In this document: in pieces, positions 43,719 to 49,607 of the stretch
How positions within the stretch are numbered: position 1 is the stretch's first letter
Layout of the letters: each line of letters starts with the position of its first letter
NCBI RefSeq assembly: GCF_000336615.1
Contig: NZ_AOLW01000024.1
Location: 22,836 to 72,442, forward strand
Source of the DNA: Haloarcula amylolytica JCM 13557
GTDB taxonomy: Archaea; Halobacteriota; Halobacteria; Halobacteriales; Haloarculaceae
Length of the DNA stretch: 49,607 nt
Direction: 5' to 3'
Made by a program: the position numbers and the translations under genes
Notes under the pieces: model-generated
What the model was told of the DNA's origin: nothing
Databases searched by the model: none
The model's input: the letters and a program-made list of their open reading frames with translations, nothing else

Positions 43719-44978
43719 TTAGATACTAACTGTTCGTTGGTCCTTCTTCTCAGTAACACAGGCAACATAGTCGGTCTCATACGAATCATCATACATTCCG
43801 AGAGTATGCTCGGCCAACACACGACCGAGTAGCGGAGGTACGGCGTTACCGATCTGCTCCACAATATCACTTCGACTACCAACAAATTCGAAGTCATCAG
43901 GGAAACTCTGTATCCGAGCACCTTCTCGTGGAGTTAGAGCTCGGTCTTGGTACGGATGGATACATTTGTTCGAAGCAGGATGGATGAAGTTCATCGTAAT
44001 CGTAACCGATGGAAGGTCTGGGTCCAGACGAGAATAGCTTGAGCTATAGCCACTACTTATGTAATCCTCAACATCGTCTACCTCATCAGACGCTTGAAGA
44101 TTCTCTATTGTAGCTTCTTTATTTGGACCGCTATGCCTAATGATGGTCATCATTTTCGACTGGTGCTTCGTCGCCTTATGTAGAGAGAGCTCGTTCGAAT
44201 TCTTCCGCATAGTCTCTTGATATTCGTTCTGCGCTGGCTTGGTGTACTCTGTTACTTCCTCTCCAGCCTCTAATTCAGGTAAATCATCGATAGCGTCCAT
44301 AATAGTACGGCCTTCTGGTAGGGAAGTCCCAGCACGGAAATTATCAAGAGTCGGCTGAGCTGTGATTACCTTAGACTCGTCCTTGTAGCCAATAGTTCGC
44401 CCATTAGCTTGATGAGTAGGTCGTGGAAATTCGATAACTCGGTCATCTCCCGAACCAATCATAATCAGGCGTTCACGCCTCTGGGGAAGTCCGAAGTTAG
44501 CGCCGTTAACAATTCGCCAGTCAGCACTATATCCGATATCCCGTACACTATCGATAATCTTCTGAATCGTTATTCCGTCGTTGTGAGTGGCAAGACCCAC
44601 TACATTCTCCATAATGAAGAAGTCAGGTTCAAAGAAATCGACATAATTCACGAAGTCTGTATAGAGGCCGTTCCTCTCGTCTTCAGCCTCAGTTCCGCGG
44701 TCTGGGCGGATTGAAGAGAAGCCTTTGCAGGGTGGGCCGCCTACAATCACATCCACATCATCAGGAGAAATGTCCTTCTCTGTAGCAGTTTTCTCAGCAG
44801 GCCACTCTCGGATATCTTCATTAACGACGCTAGCTGAAGGATGGTTTTCTTTAAAGGTCTCTGTAGCTGCTCCTTTTTTGTCGAGCCCAAGGAGAACCTC
44901 AAACTCATTTGATGGGTGAGTCTTGAACCCGTATGTGAATCCTCCCGTTCCACAAAACAGATCGATTACACCTACCAT
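43719..44978 (-). CDS. DNA (cytosine-5) methyltransferase of a type II R-M system
   Basis: A 419-residue C5-cytosine methyltransferase with all main motifs in order: DLFCGTGGF (I, residues 6-14), GGPPCKGFSS (IV, with the nucleophile C84), IMENVVG (VI), QRRERLIMIG (VIII), and the C-terminal LTPREGARIQSFPDDF (IX) and QIGNAVPP (X). A target-recognition region of about 150 residues lies between VIII and IX. It looks complete and active. It sits divergent to a XRE-nuclease fusion gene, 187 bp apart, and a perfect palindrome lies 7 bp before its start codon between TATA box and ATG. It should protect host DNA from that nuclease; the target sequence is unknown. Confidence 0.93.
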   Translation of the reverse strand: MVGVIDLFCGTGGFTYGFKTHPSNEFEVLLGLDKKGAATETFKENHPSASVVNEDIREWPAEKTATEKDISPDDVDVIVGGPPCKGFSSIRPDRGTEAEDERNGLYTDFVNYVDFFEPDFFIMENVVGLATHNDGITIQKIIDSVRDIGYSADWRIVNGANFGLPQRRERLIMIGSGDDRVIEFPRPTHQANGRTIGYKDESKVITAQPTLDNFRAGTSLPEGRTIMDAIDDLPELEAGEEVTEYTKPAQNEYQETMRKNSNELSLHKATKHQSKMMTIIRHSGPNKEATIENLQASDEVDDVEDYISSGYSSSYSRLDPDLPSVTITMNFIHPASNKCIHPYQDRALTPREGARIQSFPDDFEFVGSRSDIVEQIGNAVPPLLGRVLAEHTLGMYDDSYETDYVACVTEKKDQRTVSI

Positions 44979-44985
44979 AGGTTGT

Positions 44986-45003
44986 ATGAGACAATTGTCT
45001 CAT
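44986..45003. promoter_or_regulatory. Palindromic operator at the methyltransferase promoter
   Basis: ATGAGACAATTGTCTCAT is a perfect 18-bp palindrome. On the minus strand the TATA-like AATATTTAAAAAG (about 45006-45018) comes before it and the start codon 7 bp after it, so the palindrome covers the likely transcription start. A protein bound here would block transcription of the methyltransferase gene. The 14-bp core is repeated at 45115-45128. Confidence 0.7.
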
Positions 45004-45114
45004 TTCTTTTTAAATATTCTTGGTTGGAACTCTCGCTCATTAAGATACTGTGTCGCTATACGCACTTAATAATCTTCACGACCCACGTTCAGAAGAAACA
45101 GTCAATACGGTAAT

Positions 45115-45128
45115 GAGACAATTGTCTC
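45115..45128. promoter_or_regulatory. Palindromic operator at the XRE-nuclease promoter
   Basis: GAGACAATTGTCTC occurs here again, a perfect palindrome identical to the core of the site at 44986-45003. It lies 5 bp upstream of the TATA-like TTCTTAAAT (45134-45142), which is about 28 bp from the ATG at 45166. A protein bound here would touch the BRE/TATA region and could activate by recruiting factors or compete with TFB. Confidence 0.7.
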
Positions 45129-45165
45129 GACCATTCTTAAATCGGTCGGTCTCTCTCAATATATT

Positions 45166-46047
45166 ATGGACGATGAGTTCAAGTCGGAGCTTGGTAATCG
45201 AATAAAGGAACTTCGTGAACTACACGAAAGCTCGCTTGAAGAAGTTGCCGAGGCTGCTGATATACATCGGACTACTCTGGGAAAAATCGAGAGAGGTGAG
45301 AGAGAGCCGAGTTTGTCGATTGCTATGCGGATTGCGGAAGCATTAGATATCACAATAACGGAACTCACAAATCCCGAATCATTCAGGACAGCAAACAGGG
45401 AATACGTTATAGAAGATGCAGACATTCTCGAAGAAGTTCCGTTTGATAGCTCTGCGATTCTCAATGGTGTCGAAGAGATTTATGAGAACCTGGACACGAT
45501 TGATTTCGCACTACGCCGTCGAGGTCTCGACCCGCTCGCAGAACAGTTCGATGAGTATGCGGCTCTATCAACAGTTATTGGAGAATTCTTCGCATCTGGT
45601 GTAGCTGGAGCATCTGATGGATTGTATCGGGTGAACGCAGGGAACTTCCCCGATTTAATCAGTAGCGGGAAGCAGAGCGGTGTTCCCGGTATTGAGGTCA
45701 AGATGGCTATGGAAGATAACCAACCAAAAGGCCATATCGCTAAGCCCGGTATGTACGTCGTCGTACGATATGTCCTCGGCGGGAGAGACAGAAGCTACGA
45801 ACGAGGTGAGAGAAAGGATACACCTTGGGTTTGGGAAGTTCGTATGGGTGAAATGGAAAAAGAACAATTCAACGAAAGCGATACTGAAGGTGACTCTGGA
45901 AAAACTGCAACATTTACTGCTGATGCTCTATGGGACTTTGATTGTCTATATCTTGACCCAGAACTAATTCCCTATACCCGGAGTTATTACAAAAAGAAGA
46001 ATGGGGATGTTCTGAGGTCAGTTATGAACCAACAGCAATTATCCTGA
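45166..46047 (+). CDS. XRE helix-turn-helix fused to PD-(D/E)XK nuclease (probable controller-restriction enzyme)
   Basis: A 293-residue two-domain protein. Residues 8-66 are a XRE/Cro-type helix-turn-helix (NRIKELRELHESSLEEVAEA, then ADIHRTTLGKIERGEREPSL). A linker of about 30 residues leads to a C-terminal nuclease-like domain. This has a helix with E140, P162-D163 (NFPDLI) and E177-V-K179 (PGIEVKM), the PD-(D/E)XK pattern, plus a following strand (MYVVVRYVL). It faces the C5-methyltransferase gene, so a type II restriction enzyme is likely. The HTH half resembles controller (C) proteins that time R-M expression. The two identical palindromes in the shared promoter region are its likely sites. 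A regulator with a non-catalytic nuclease-like domain is the main alternative. Confidence 0.75.
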   Translation: MDDEFKSELGNRIKELRELHESSLEEVAEAADIHRTTLGKIERGEREPSLSIAMRIAEALDITITELTNPESFRTANREYVIEDADILEEVPFDSSAILNGVEEIYENLDTIDFALRRRGLDPLAEQFDEYAALSTVIGEFFASGVAGASDGLYRVNAGNFPDLISSGKQSGVPGIEVKMAMEDNQPKGHIAKPGMYVVVRYVLGGRDRSYERGERKDTPWVWEVRMGEMEKEQFNESDTEGDSGKTATFTADALWDFDCLYLDPELIPYTRSYYKKKNGDVLRSVMNQQQLS

Positions 46048-46072
46048 TTCTGCGTACGTGCGTGTAAGGAGC

Positions 46073-46262
46073 AATTCCCCGATTCAACTGCTGTGTAGAG
46101 CGTTTCGTTGAGTTCTCTGCGTACGATCTCCACGGACTTGCGAGAGTTGTAGTAGTAATACGCAGTTCCGTCACCCCCGTAGTGCGGTTCAGAATTCGGT
46201 TCGTAGTTCTGGTGGAAGTAGGCGGTGGGCAGCGCACCGTTTGCACGAGTAATAATATTTAA
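46073..46262 (-). pseudogene. Possible gene remnant at the island end
   Basis: On the minus strand a frame without start or promoter begins just after a TAA (46263-46265) and reads as a protein-like sequence: NGALPTAYFHQNYEPN, then GGDGTAYYYYNSRKSVEIVR and RELNETLYTAVESGN. It then runs into the antisense of the nuclease gene. It looks like the internal or C-terminal part of a lost gene, cut at the island boundary. The family is not recognised. Confidence 0.35.
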
Positions 46263-46290
46263 TTAGCAGGCGTGTCTCTGTAGAGACACG
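46252..46290 (+). promoter_or_regulatory. TATA box and hairpin before a small membrane protein gene
   Basis: ATAATATTTAATTA at about 46252-46265 is a strong TATA-like element. CGTGTCTCTGTAGAGACACG (46271-46290) is a perfect 8-bp inverted repeat with a 4-nt loop, ending 1 bp before the ATG at 46292. It may form a hairpin in a short leader or bind a dimeric regulator. Its half-sites GTCTC and GAGAC are those of the R-M operator palindromes in reverse order. Confidence 0.5.
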
Positions 46291-46291
46291 A

Positions 46292-46486
46292 ATGTCCGGC
46301 CGCCCGTCGATGCCTGACCTCGTGCTCGCCAGCATCGCCCTCTCGATGCTGCTGGCGTCGCTCGGCGCAGTCGTCACCTCCATCAGCCTCGTGACTGCGC
46401 TGAGTGCCGGCAGTCTCCCGGCCAGCGGCTCTATCGGCTACGCGCTGTTCTATAATCCGCCAGTCGCCAGTGATGGCCACGCCTGA
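46292..46486 (+). CDS. Small membrane protein, unknown
   Basis: A 64-residue protein with a hydrophobic segment (about 12-40: LASIALSMLLASLGAVVTSI and onward) and a polar C-terminus (LFYNPPVASDGHA). An alternative ATG at 46310 (MPDLVLAS) would shorten it by six residues. GC and codon use return to those of the core. It is convergent with the DUF5811-like gene. No family is recognised. Confidence 0.55.
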   Translation: MSGRPSMPDLVLASIALSMLLASLGAVVTSISLVTALSAGSLPASGSIGYALFYNPPVASDGHA

Positions 46487-46539
46487 TTTCGGCGTCTCCG
46501 CTCCGCGACTGTCCCGGCGAAAACTGAAAACGACAGTCG

Positions 46540-46893
46540 TTACTGCGCCGTCGGCGAGGTGTCGTCGCCCATCACCTGCTTGACCTGCAGGGCCGCAGAG
46601 GCAGCGATGCCCTGCGCGAGGTCGTCGCGCTCGGCGTCGGAGATGCTCGCGCTTTCCGGGTCCTCGGGCGTGTAGTCGGCGCTGACGACCGATCCGACGG
46701 GTGGCTGGACCGCGATTGTGGCCCGCGGTCCAGTCGTGCTGTTGCTGATTTCCGAACCGACGACGAACTCGCCGGGCAGGAGTTCGCGGGTCCGGGCGGC
46801 GACGCTTGAGAGGTCCCGTCGGAGGTCCTCACGCTGTTCCGCGGTCAGCGTCACTTCTTCCGTCTCCCCACCAAACGACGTATTACCGTACAT
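46540..46893 (-). CDS. Conserved haloarchaeal protein (DUF5811-like)
   Basis: A 117-residue acidic protein beginning MYGNTSFGGETEEVTLTAEQ, followed by a helix REDLRRDLSSVAARTRELLP, GEFVVGSEISNSTTGPRATI, then AVQPPVGSVVSADYTPEDPE and a C-terminal helix with LAQGIAASAALQVKQVMGDD. I recall this as the haloarchaeal DUF5811 family, found near pdaD, but have not checked. It lies 84 bp downstream of pdaD on the same strand and may be cotranscribed. The function is unknown. Confidence 0.75.
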   Translation of the reverse strand: MYGNTSFGGETEEVTLTAEQREDLRRDLSSVAARTRELLPGEFVVGSEISNSTTGPRATIAVQPPVGSVVSADYTPEDPESASISDAERDDLAQGIAASAALQVKQVMGDDTSPTAQ

Positions 46894-46977
46894 GAACGTT
46901 CTCTGTCTCTATGGGGGGGAGGACTAAAAACCCAGGGTCGAACACAGTTCTGACCGGAACCGTCGGTGCAATGCCGC

Positions 46978-47448
46978 TTACACGACGGGGTGGCTCTCGC
47001 CGTAGGTGGCGAGCACGACGGCGCTGGCGTACTCGGCGTCGTCGGACGCCGACTCGACGTACACGTTCTCCTCGACGAACTCCCAATCCCGGAGGTCCCG
47101 GCCGGCGGCCAGCCCTTCGCGGATTTCCATCCGGACCGCGTCCTCGCTGCCCCCGTCGACCTCGTAGAAGATGCCCGGCCCGTCCTCGCTGCGGGCCCAG
47201 CCGATACCAGCGGCCACGCTCTCACCAGGCTCGGCTGTCGCCGAGGACTGGACGACCTCTAGCGCTTCGCCGGGCGGCCCCAGGTCCGGTGCCGTCTCCG
47301 TCACCTCGATAGCCGGCTCGGTAGGAATGACAGAGGAAAGCGAAATGAGGTTGTAGTTGTGGACGCCCGCCTCGGCGAGTGCCGCGTCGTACGCGGCCAG
47401 TGCGGTCGGGCCGGTCGCAGTCCCCCACACGACCCGGATAGTACTCAT
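46978..47448 (-). CDS. pdaD: Pyruvoyl-dependent arginine decarboxylase
   Basis: A 156-residue proenzyme that makes agmatine from arginine, needed in archaea for agmatidine in tRNA-Ile and for polyamines. IRVVWGTATGPTALAAYDAA is the N-terminal strand-helix. Self-cleavage should take place in SLSSVIP between S38 and S39, giving a beta chain and an alpha chain with N-terminal pyruvoyl. GIGWARSEDGPGIFYEVDGG and the C-terminal YASAVVLATYGES complete the family. The length matches. It lies 42 bp downstream of a PQQ-propeller lipoprotein gene on the same strand. Confidence 0.94.
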   Translation of the reverse strand: MSTIRVVWGTATGPTALAAYDAALAEAGVHNYNLISLSSVIPTEPAIEVTETAPDLGPPGEALEVVQSSATAEPGESVAAGIGWARSEDGPGIFYEVDGGSEDAVRMEIREGLAAGRDLRDWEFVEENVYVESASDDAEYASAVVLATYGESHPVV

Positions 47449-47490
47449 AGGCGACAGTCGACGGTCCGCGGGGTAAGGGGTTTCGCTTCG

Positions 47491-48711
47491 TTATGCCGGA
47501 ACGAGTCTGTAGCACATTCCCGGTCGGTTCGGGTCGCCCTCGACCGCGCGCTCCGTGTAGTAGATGGCGTCGGTGGTCACCAGCGGAGCACTCGTCACAT
47601 GGCCGCGGTTGTCGGTGGTCCAGACCCTCGCTCCCGAGTCCCGCTCCAGCGCGTACAGTCGCCCGTCGTAGGACCCGACGAGGACGTGGCCTCGGGTGGC
47701 GACGACGCTCCCGATAATCCACCCGCCAGTGTCGTAGCGCCACTGCTCCTCGCCGCTTTCGAGGTCGAGTGCGTACACCCGGTCGTCGTGGCTGCCGACG
47801 TAGACGGTGCCGTCGTGGACCGCCGGCGCACACATCACGTCGGCGTCGGCCTCGAAGGTCCACTGCTCCGAGCCGTCGGTCACGTCGACGGCAGTGACCG
47901 TCTCGGCCCACGACGGCACGATAGCGGTCCCGTCGGCGACGGCGATGGGGGCTTTCACGTCGCCGCCGGTGTCGTACCGCCACACCTGTTCCAGACCCGG
48001 GAACGACCACGCGTAGCAGTAGCCGTCGTTCGAGCCAAACAGCAGACGATTGTGCTCGCGGTCCAGCGCCACCGTCGAGTGCGGATGGTCGGTCGGTCGA
48101 CTGTCGCGCCACTGCACGTCGCCGGTGGCAGCGTTCACGGCGACGACGCTCCCGCTCGGTGCCGCGTGCTCGACAGCGACGTACAGCGACCCGTTGTAGT
48201 AGGTCGGACTTGCGCCGATGGCATCACCGAGTTCCGTCCGCCAGCGCCGCTTTCCGGTTTCGAGGTCCAGCGCCGACAGCGCGCCGTCGTAGGCCCCGAT
48301 GTAGACGGTGTCGTTGGCGATAGCCGGCGTGCCGTGGCTCCCCCGGGTGGCCTGCGTGATGGTCGTCGCCCACTGGACCTCGCCATCAGGTGCGATGGCC
48401 CGCACGCGGCCGGTGTCGTCGGCCAAAATCAGGTCACCGGTCGGTGCCAGCACGGGACTCCCCTTCGCCGCGGTGTGGTCCCCGCGGTTGGCCGGCAGTT
48501 CCCAGGCCCGCTCAACAGCGTCCGGTATCGACGCGTCCTGATATCCCTGGTTCAGGAGCCCCTGCCGGAACTGTGTGGCGGCGTGTTCGTCAAGCGCCGT
48601 CGATGCGAGCGGATCGAACTGTGATTGGCACCCCGCAACTGACCCGACCGTCGTCGCCGCGAGCGTCCCCAGAAACGCCCGCCGCGTCCGTCCGCGCTCT
48701 GTCACGGGCAC
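47491..48711 (-). CDS. PQQ-type beta-propeller lipoprotein
   Basis: A 406-residue exported lipoprotein. A twin-arginine signal (RTRRAFLGTLAATTVG) with lipobox AGC near residue 28 is followed by at least seven repeats of the PQQ/BamB type. Examples are VYIGAYDGALSALDLETGKR, VYVGSHDDRVYALDLESGEE and VLVGSYDGRLYALERDSGAR, each with a W (RW or QW) at the end of the blade. It should form a beta-propeller outside the cell, probably for protein-protein contacts. No quinone enzyme residues are evident, so a true dehydrogenase is unlikely. It lies upstream of pdaD on the same strand. Confidence 0.9.
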   Translation of the reverse strand: MPVTERGRTRRAFLGTLAATTVGSVAGCQSQFDPLASTALDEHAATQFRQGLLNQGYQDASIPDAVERAWELPANRGDHTAAKGSPVLAPTGDLILADDTGRVRAIAPDGEVQWATTITQATRGSHGTPAIANDTVYIGAYDGALSALDLETGKRRWRTELGDAIGASPTYYNGSLYVAVEHAAPSGSVVAVNAATGDVQWRDSRPTDHPHSTVALDREHNRLLFGSNDGYCYAWSFPGLEQVWRYDTGGDVKAPIAVADGTAIVPSWAETVTAVDVTDGSEQWTFEADADVMCAPAVHDGTVYVGSHDDRVYALDLESGEEQWRYDTGGWIIGSVVATRGHVLVGSYDGRLYALERDSGARVWTTDNRGHVTSAPLVTTDAIYYTERAVEGDPNRPGMCYRLVPA

Positions 48712-48847
48712 TGATACCGGGCGGTGTGGCTTAAATCGCGTGGGGACGGGCCGCGTGGTCAGATTAGACCATACACCGCTCAGCGTTCGTGTCGACTATC
48801 AAGCGGCGAGGCTAAGGATAGCATCCGCGAGCGTAGCGAGCGGTTCA

Positions 48848-48881
48848 CCGCGCTCGAACACCGTGAGAGCGCGGCTTTTTT
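48848..48881 (+). terminator. Hairpin with T-run in plus orientation
   Basis: Perfect 8-bp arms CCGCGCTC (48848-48855) and GAGCGCGG (48867-48874) with an 11-nt loop are followed by C and six Ts (48876-48881), and by five more Ts near 48890. It looks like an intrinsic terminator for plus-strand transcription. However, both neighbouring genes are on the minus strand, so either a plus-strand RNA ends here or the sequence is an intergenic repeat. The remainder of 48712-48956 has no coding frame. Confidence 0.4.
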
Positions 48882-48946
48882 CACCCACGTTTTTGCAAGC
48901 AGGGGGGCCCGCAGGCCGCACCGCGGCCGAGGACACCCCTCGCAGT

Positions 48947-48951
48947 AAAAA
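48947..48951 (-). terminator. T-tract after PAN gene
   Basis: On the minus strand TTTTT follows the PAN stop codon after 5 bp. A short U-tract directly after a stop codon is the usual archaeal termination signal. It is a weak one, with no stem in front. Confidence 0.4.
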
Positions 48952-48956
48952 GGTGG

Positions 48957-49607
48957 TTAGGCGAACGCGACCGGAACGCTGCTGGCGTCGTCGTCGGCTT
49001 CGATTTTCTCGTAGGCGTCGTGGAGGTCGGACTGCTTGACCGTCGTCCGGCCGTCGCGGATGGCGAACATCCCGGCTTCAGTCGCCAGCGAGGCCAGTTC
49101 CGCGCCGGAGAGGCCGTCGGTTTCGGTGGCAAACGCGCCTAGGTCTACGTCGTCGTCGAGGTTCATCTCCTCGGTGTGGATTTCGAGGATACGCTCGCGG
49201 CCCTCGACATCCGGGTTCGGGACTTCGATGAGGCGGTCGAAGCGGCCGGGTCGGAGGATGGCGCGGTCGAGCATGTCGAAGCGGTTCGTCGCCGCGATGA
49301 TGCGGATTTCCCCGCGCTCGTCGAAGCCGTCCATCTCGGAGAGCAGTTGCATCATCGTCCGCTGGACCTCGGCGTCGCCTGAGGTCTTCGACTCCGTTCG
49401 CTTGGCCGCGATGGCGTCGATTTCGTCGATGAAGATGATAGCCGGTTCGCGCTCGGCGGCGAGTTTGAACAGGTCACGGACGAGTCGCGCGCCCTCGCCG
49501 ATGAACTTCCGGACCAGTTCGGAGCCGGCCATCTTGATGAACGTCGCGTCGGTCTCGTTGGCGACGGCCTTCGCCAGCATCGTCTTCCCGGTGCCGGGCG
49601 GGCCGTG
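48957..49607 (-). CDS. pan: Proteasome-activating nucleotidase (PAN), C-terminal part
   Basis: The last 216 codons of an AAA+ ATPase that unfolds proteins for the 20S proteasome; the 5' part is beyond the window. The sequence begins at the Walker A motif GPPGTGKT. Walker B is [11 protein letters not shown]. The second region of homology is [20 protein letters not shown], with two arginine fingers. Pore loop 1 is KFIGEGA-like, and sensor 2 region [15 protein letters not shown] follows. The C-terminus reads VPVAFA, so the strict HbYX gate-opening motif (hydrophobic-Tyr-any) is not present: Phe stands in the place of Tyr. Several PAN homologues occur in haloarchaea, so this could be one of two. 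A T-tract follows the stop. Confidence 0.93.
   Translation of the reverse strand, partial: HGPPGTGKTMLAKAVANETDATFIKMAGSELVRKFIGEGARLVRDLFKLAAEREPAIIFIDEIDAIAAKRTESKTSGDAEVQRTMMQLLSEMDGFDERGEIRIIAATNRFDMLDRAILRPGRFDRLIEVPNPDVEGRERILEIHTEEMNLDDDVDLGAFATETDGLSGAELASLATEAGMFAIRDGRTTVKQSDLHDAYEKIEADDDASSVPVAFA

Noticed and set aside
41364-46291. CRISPR array or cas genes in the accessory island
   Set aside because: No regularly spaced repeats and no Cas motifs seen; only short direct repeats such as TAACTCTCG twice at 43325-43345.
47491-48711. Quinoprotein dehydrogenase
   Set aside because: The propeller repeats are of the BamB/PQQ-repeat type, but no catalytic or calcium-binding residues of dehydrogenases are visible.

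Overview
This window is a piece of a haloarchaeal chromosome, most likely Haloarcula or a close relative. The proteins are strongly acidic and most DNA is GC-rich. Many genes have a TATA-like box about 27-30 nt before the ATG and no leader. The gene content also fits: CheF, a Bat-type regulator, Tat lipoproteins, halocyanin, pyruvoyl arginine decarboxylase, archaeal Pus10, SecDF, aIF5B and PAN. The genus is inferred from gene content, not from a search.

Positions 1-382 hold tRNA-Pro(CGG) on the minus strand and a second, imperfect copy of its 3' end 123 bp away, a likely scar of tRNA-targeted integration. Positions 479-14687 form a sugar-nucleotide and surface-glycan region. It has a Nudix sugar-nucleotide hydrolase, a UDP-sulfoquinovose-synthase-like SQD1 homologue, two further epimerases, a divergent STT3-type oligosaccharyltransferase with an N-terminal winged-helix-like domain, two small membrane proteins, UDP-glucose dehydrogenase, a nucleotidyltransferase, a polyprenyl-phosphate sugar-1-phosphate transferase, GlmS and a GlmU-like enzyme. 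Together these could make UDP-sugars, including a sulfonated one, load them on a lipid carrier and transfer the glycan to protein.

Positions 14847-26214 form an acetate module between two cheF paralogues: acs, a Bat-like regulator, a second acs, then a DUF4212/SSS symporter pair and a universal stress protein. Positions 26406-41363 are mostly core genes: DUF4382 lipoprotein, UppP, MscS, Pus10, RNase HII, SecF-SecD, Pgi, a CPBP protease, Nob1-PRC, halocyanin and aIF5B, with a few unknowns.

Positions about 41600-46260 are an AT-richer accessory island. It carries two winged-helix proteins, small orphans, and a compact divergent restriction-modification pair: a complete C5-cytosine methyltransferase facing a single protein that fuses a XRE helix-turn-helix to a PD-(D/E)XK nuclease. 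Two copies of a perfect palindrome, GAGACAATTGTCTC, lie in the shared intergenic region, one just upstream of the nuclease TATA box and one between the methyltransferase TATA box and its start codon. This self-controlled controller-nuclease fusion is the best candidate for a poorly described system here. Positions 46292-49607 return to core genes: small membrane protein, DUF5811-like protein, PdaD, a PQQ-propeller lipoprotein and the C-terminal part of PAN, cut by the window end. I saw no rRNA gene, CRISPR array or intact insertion sequence.
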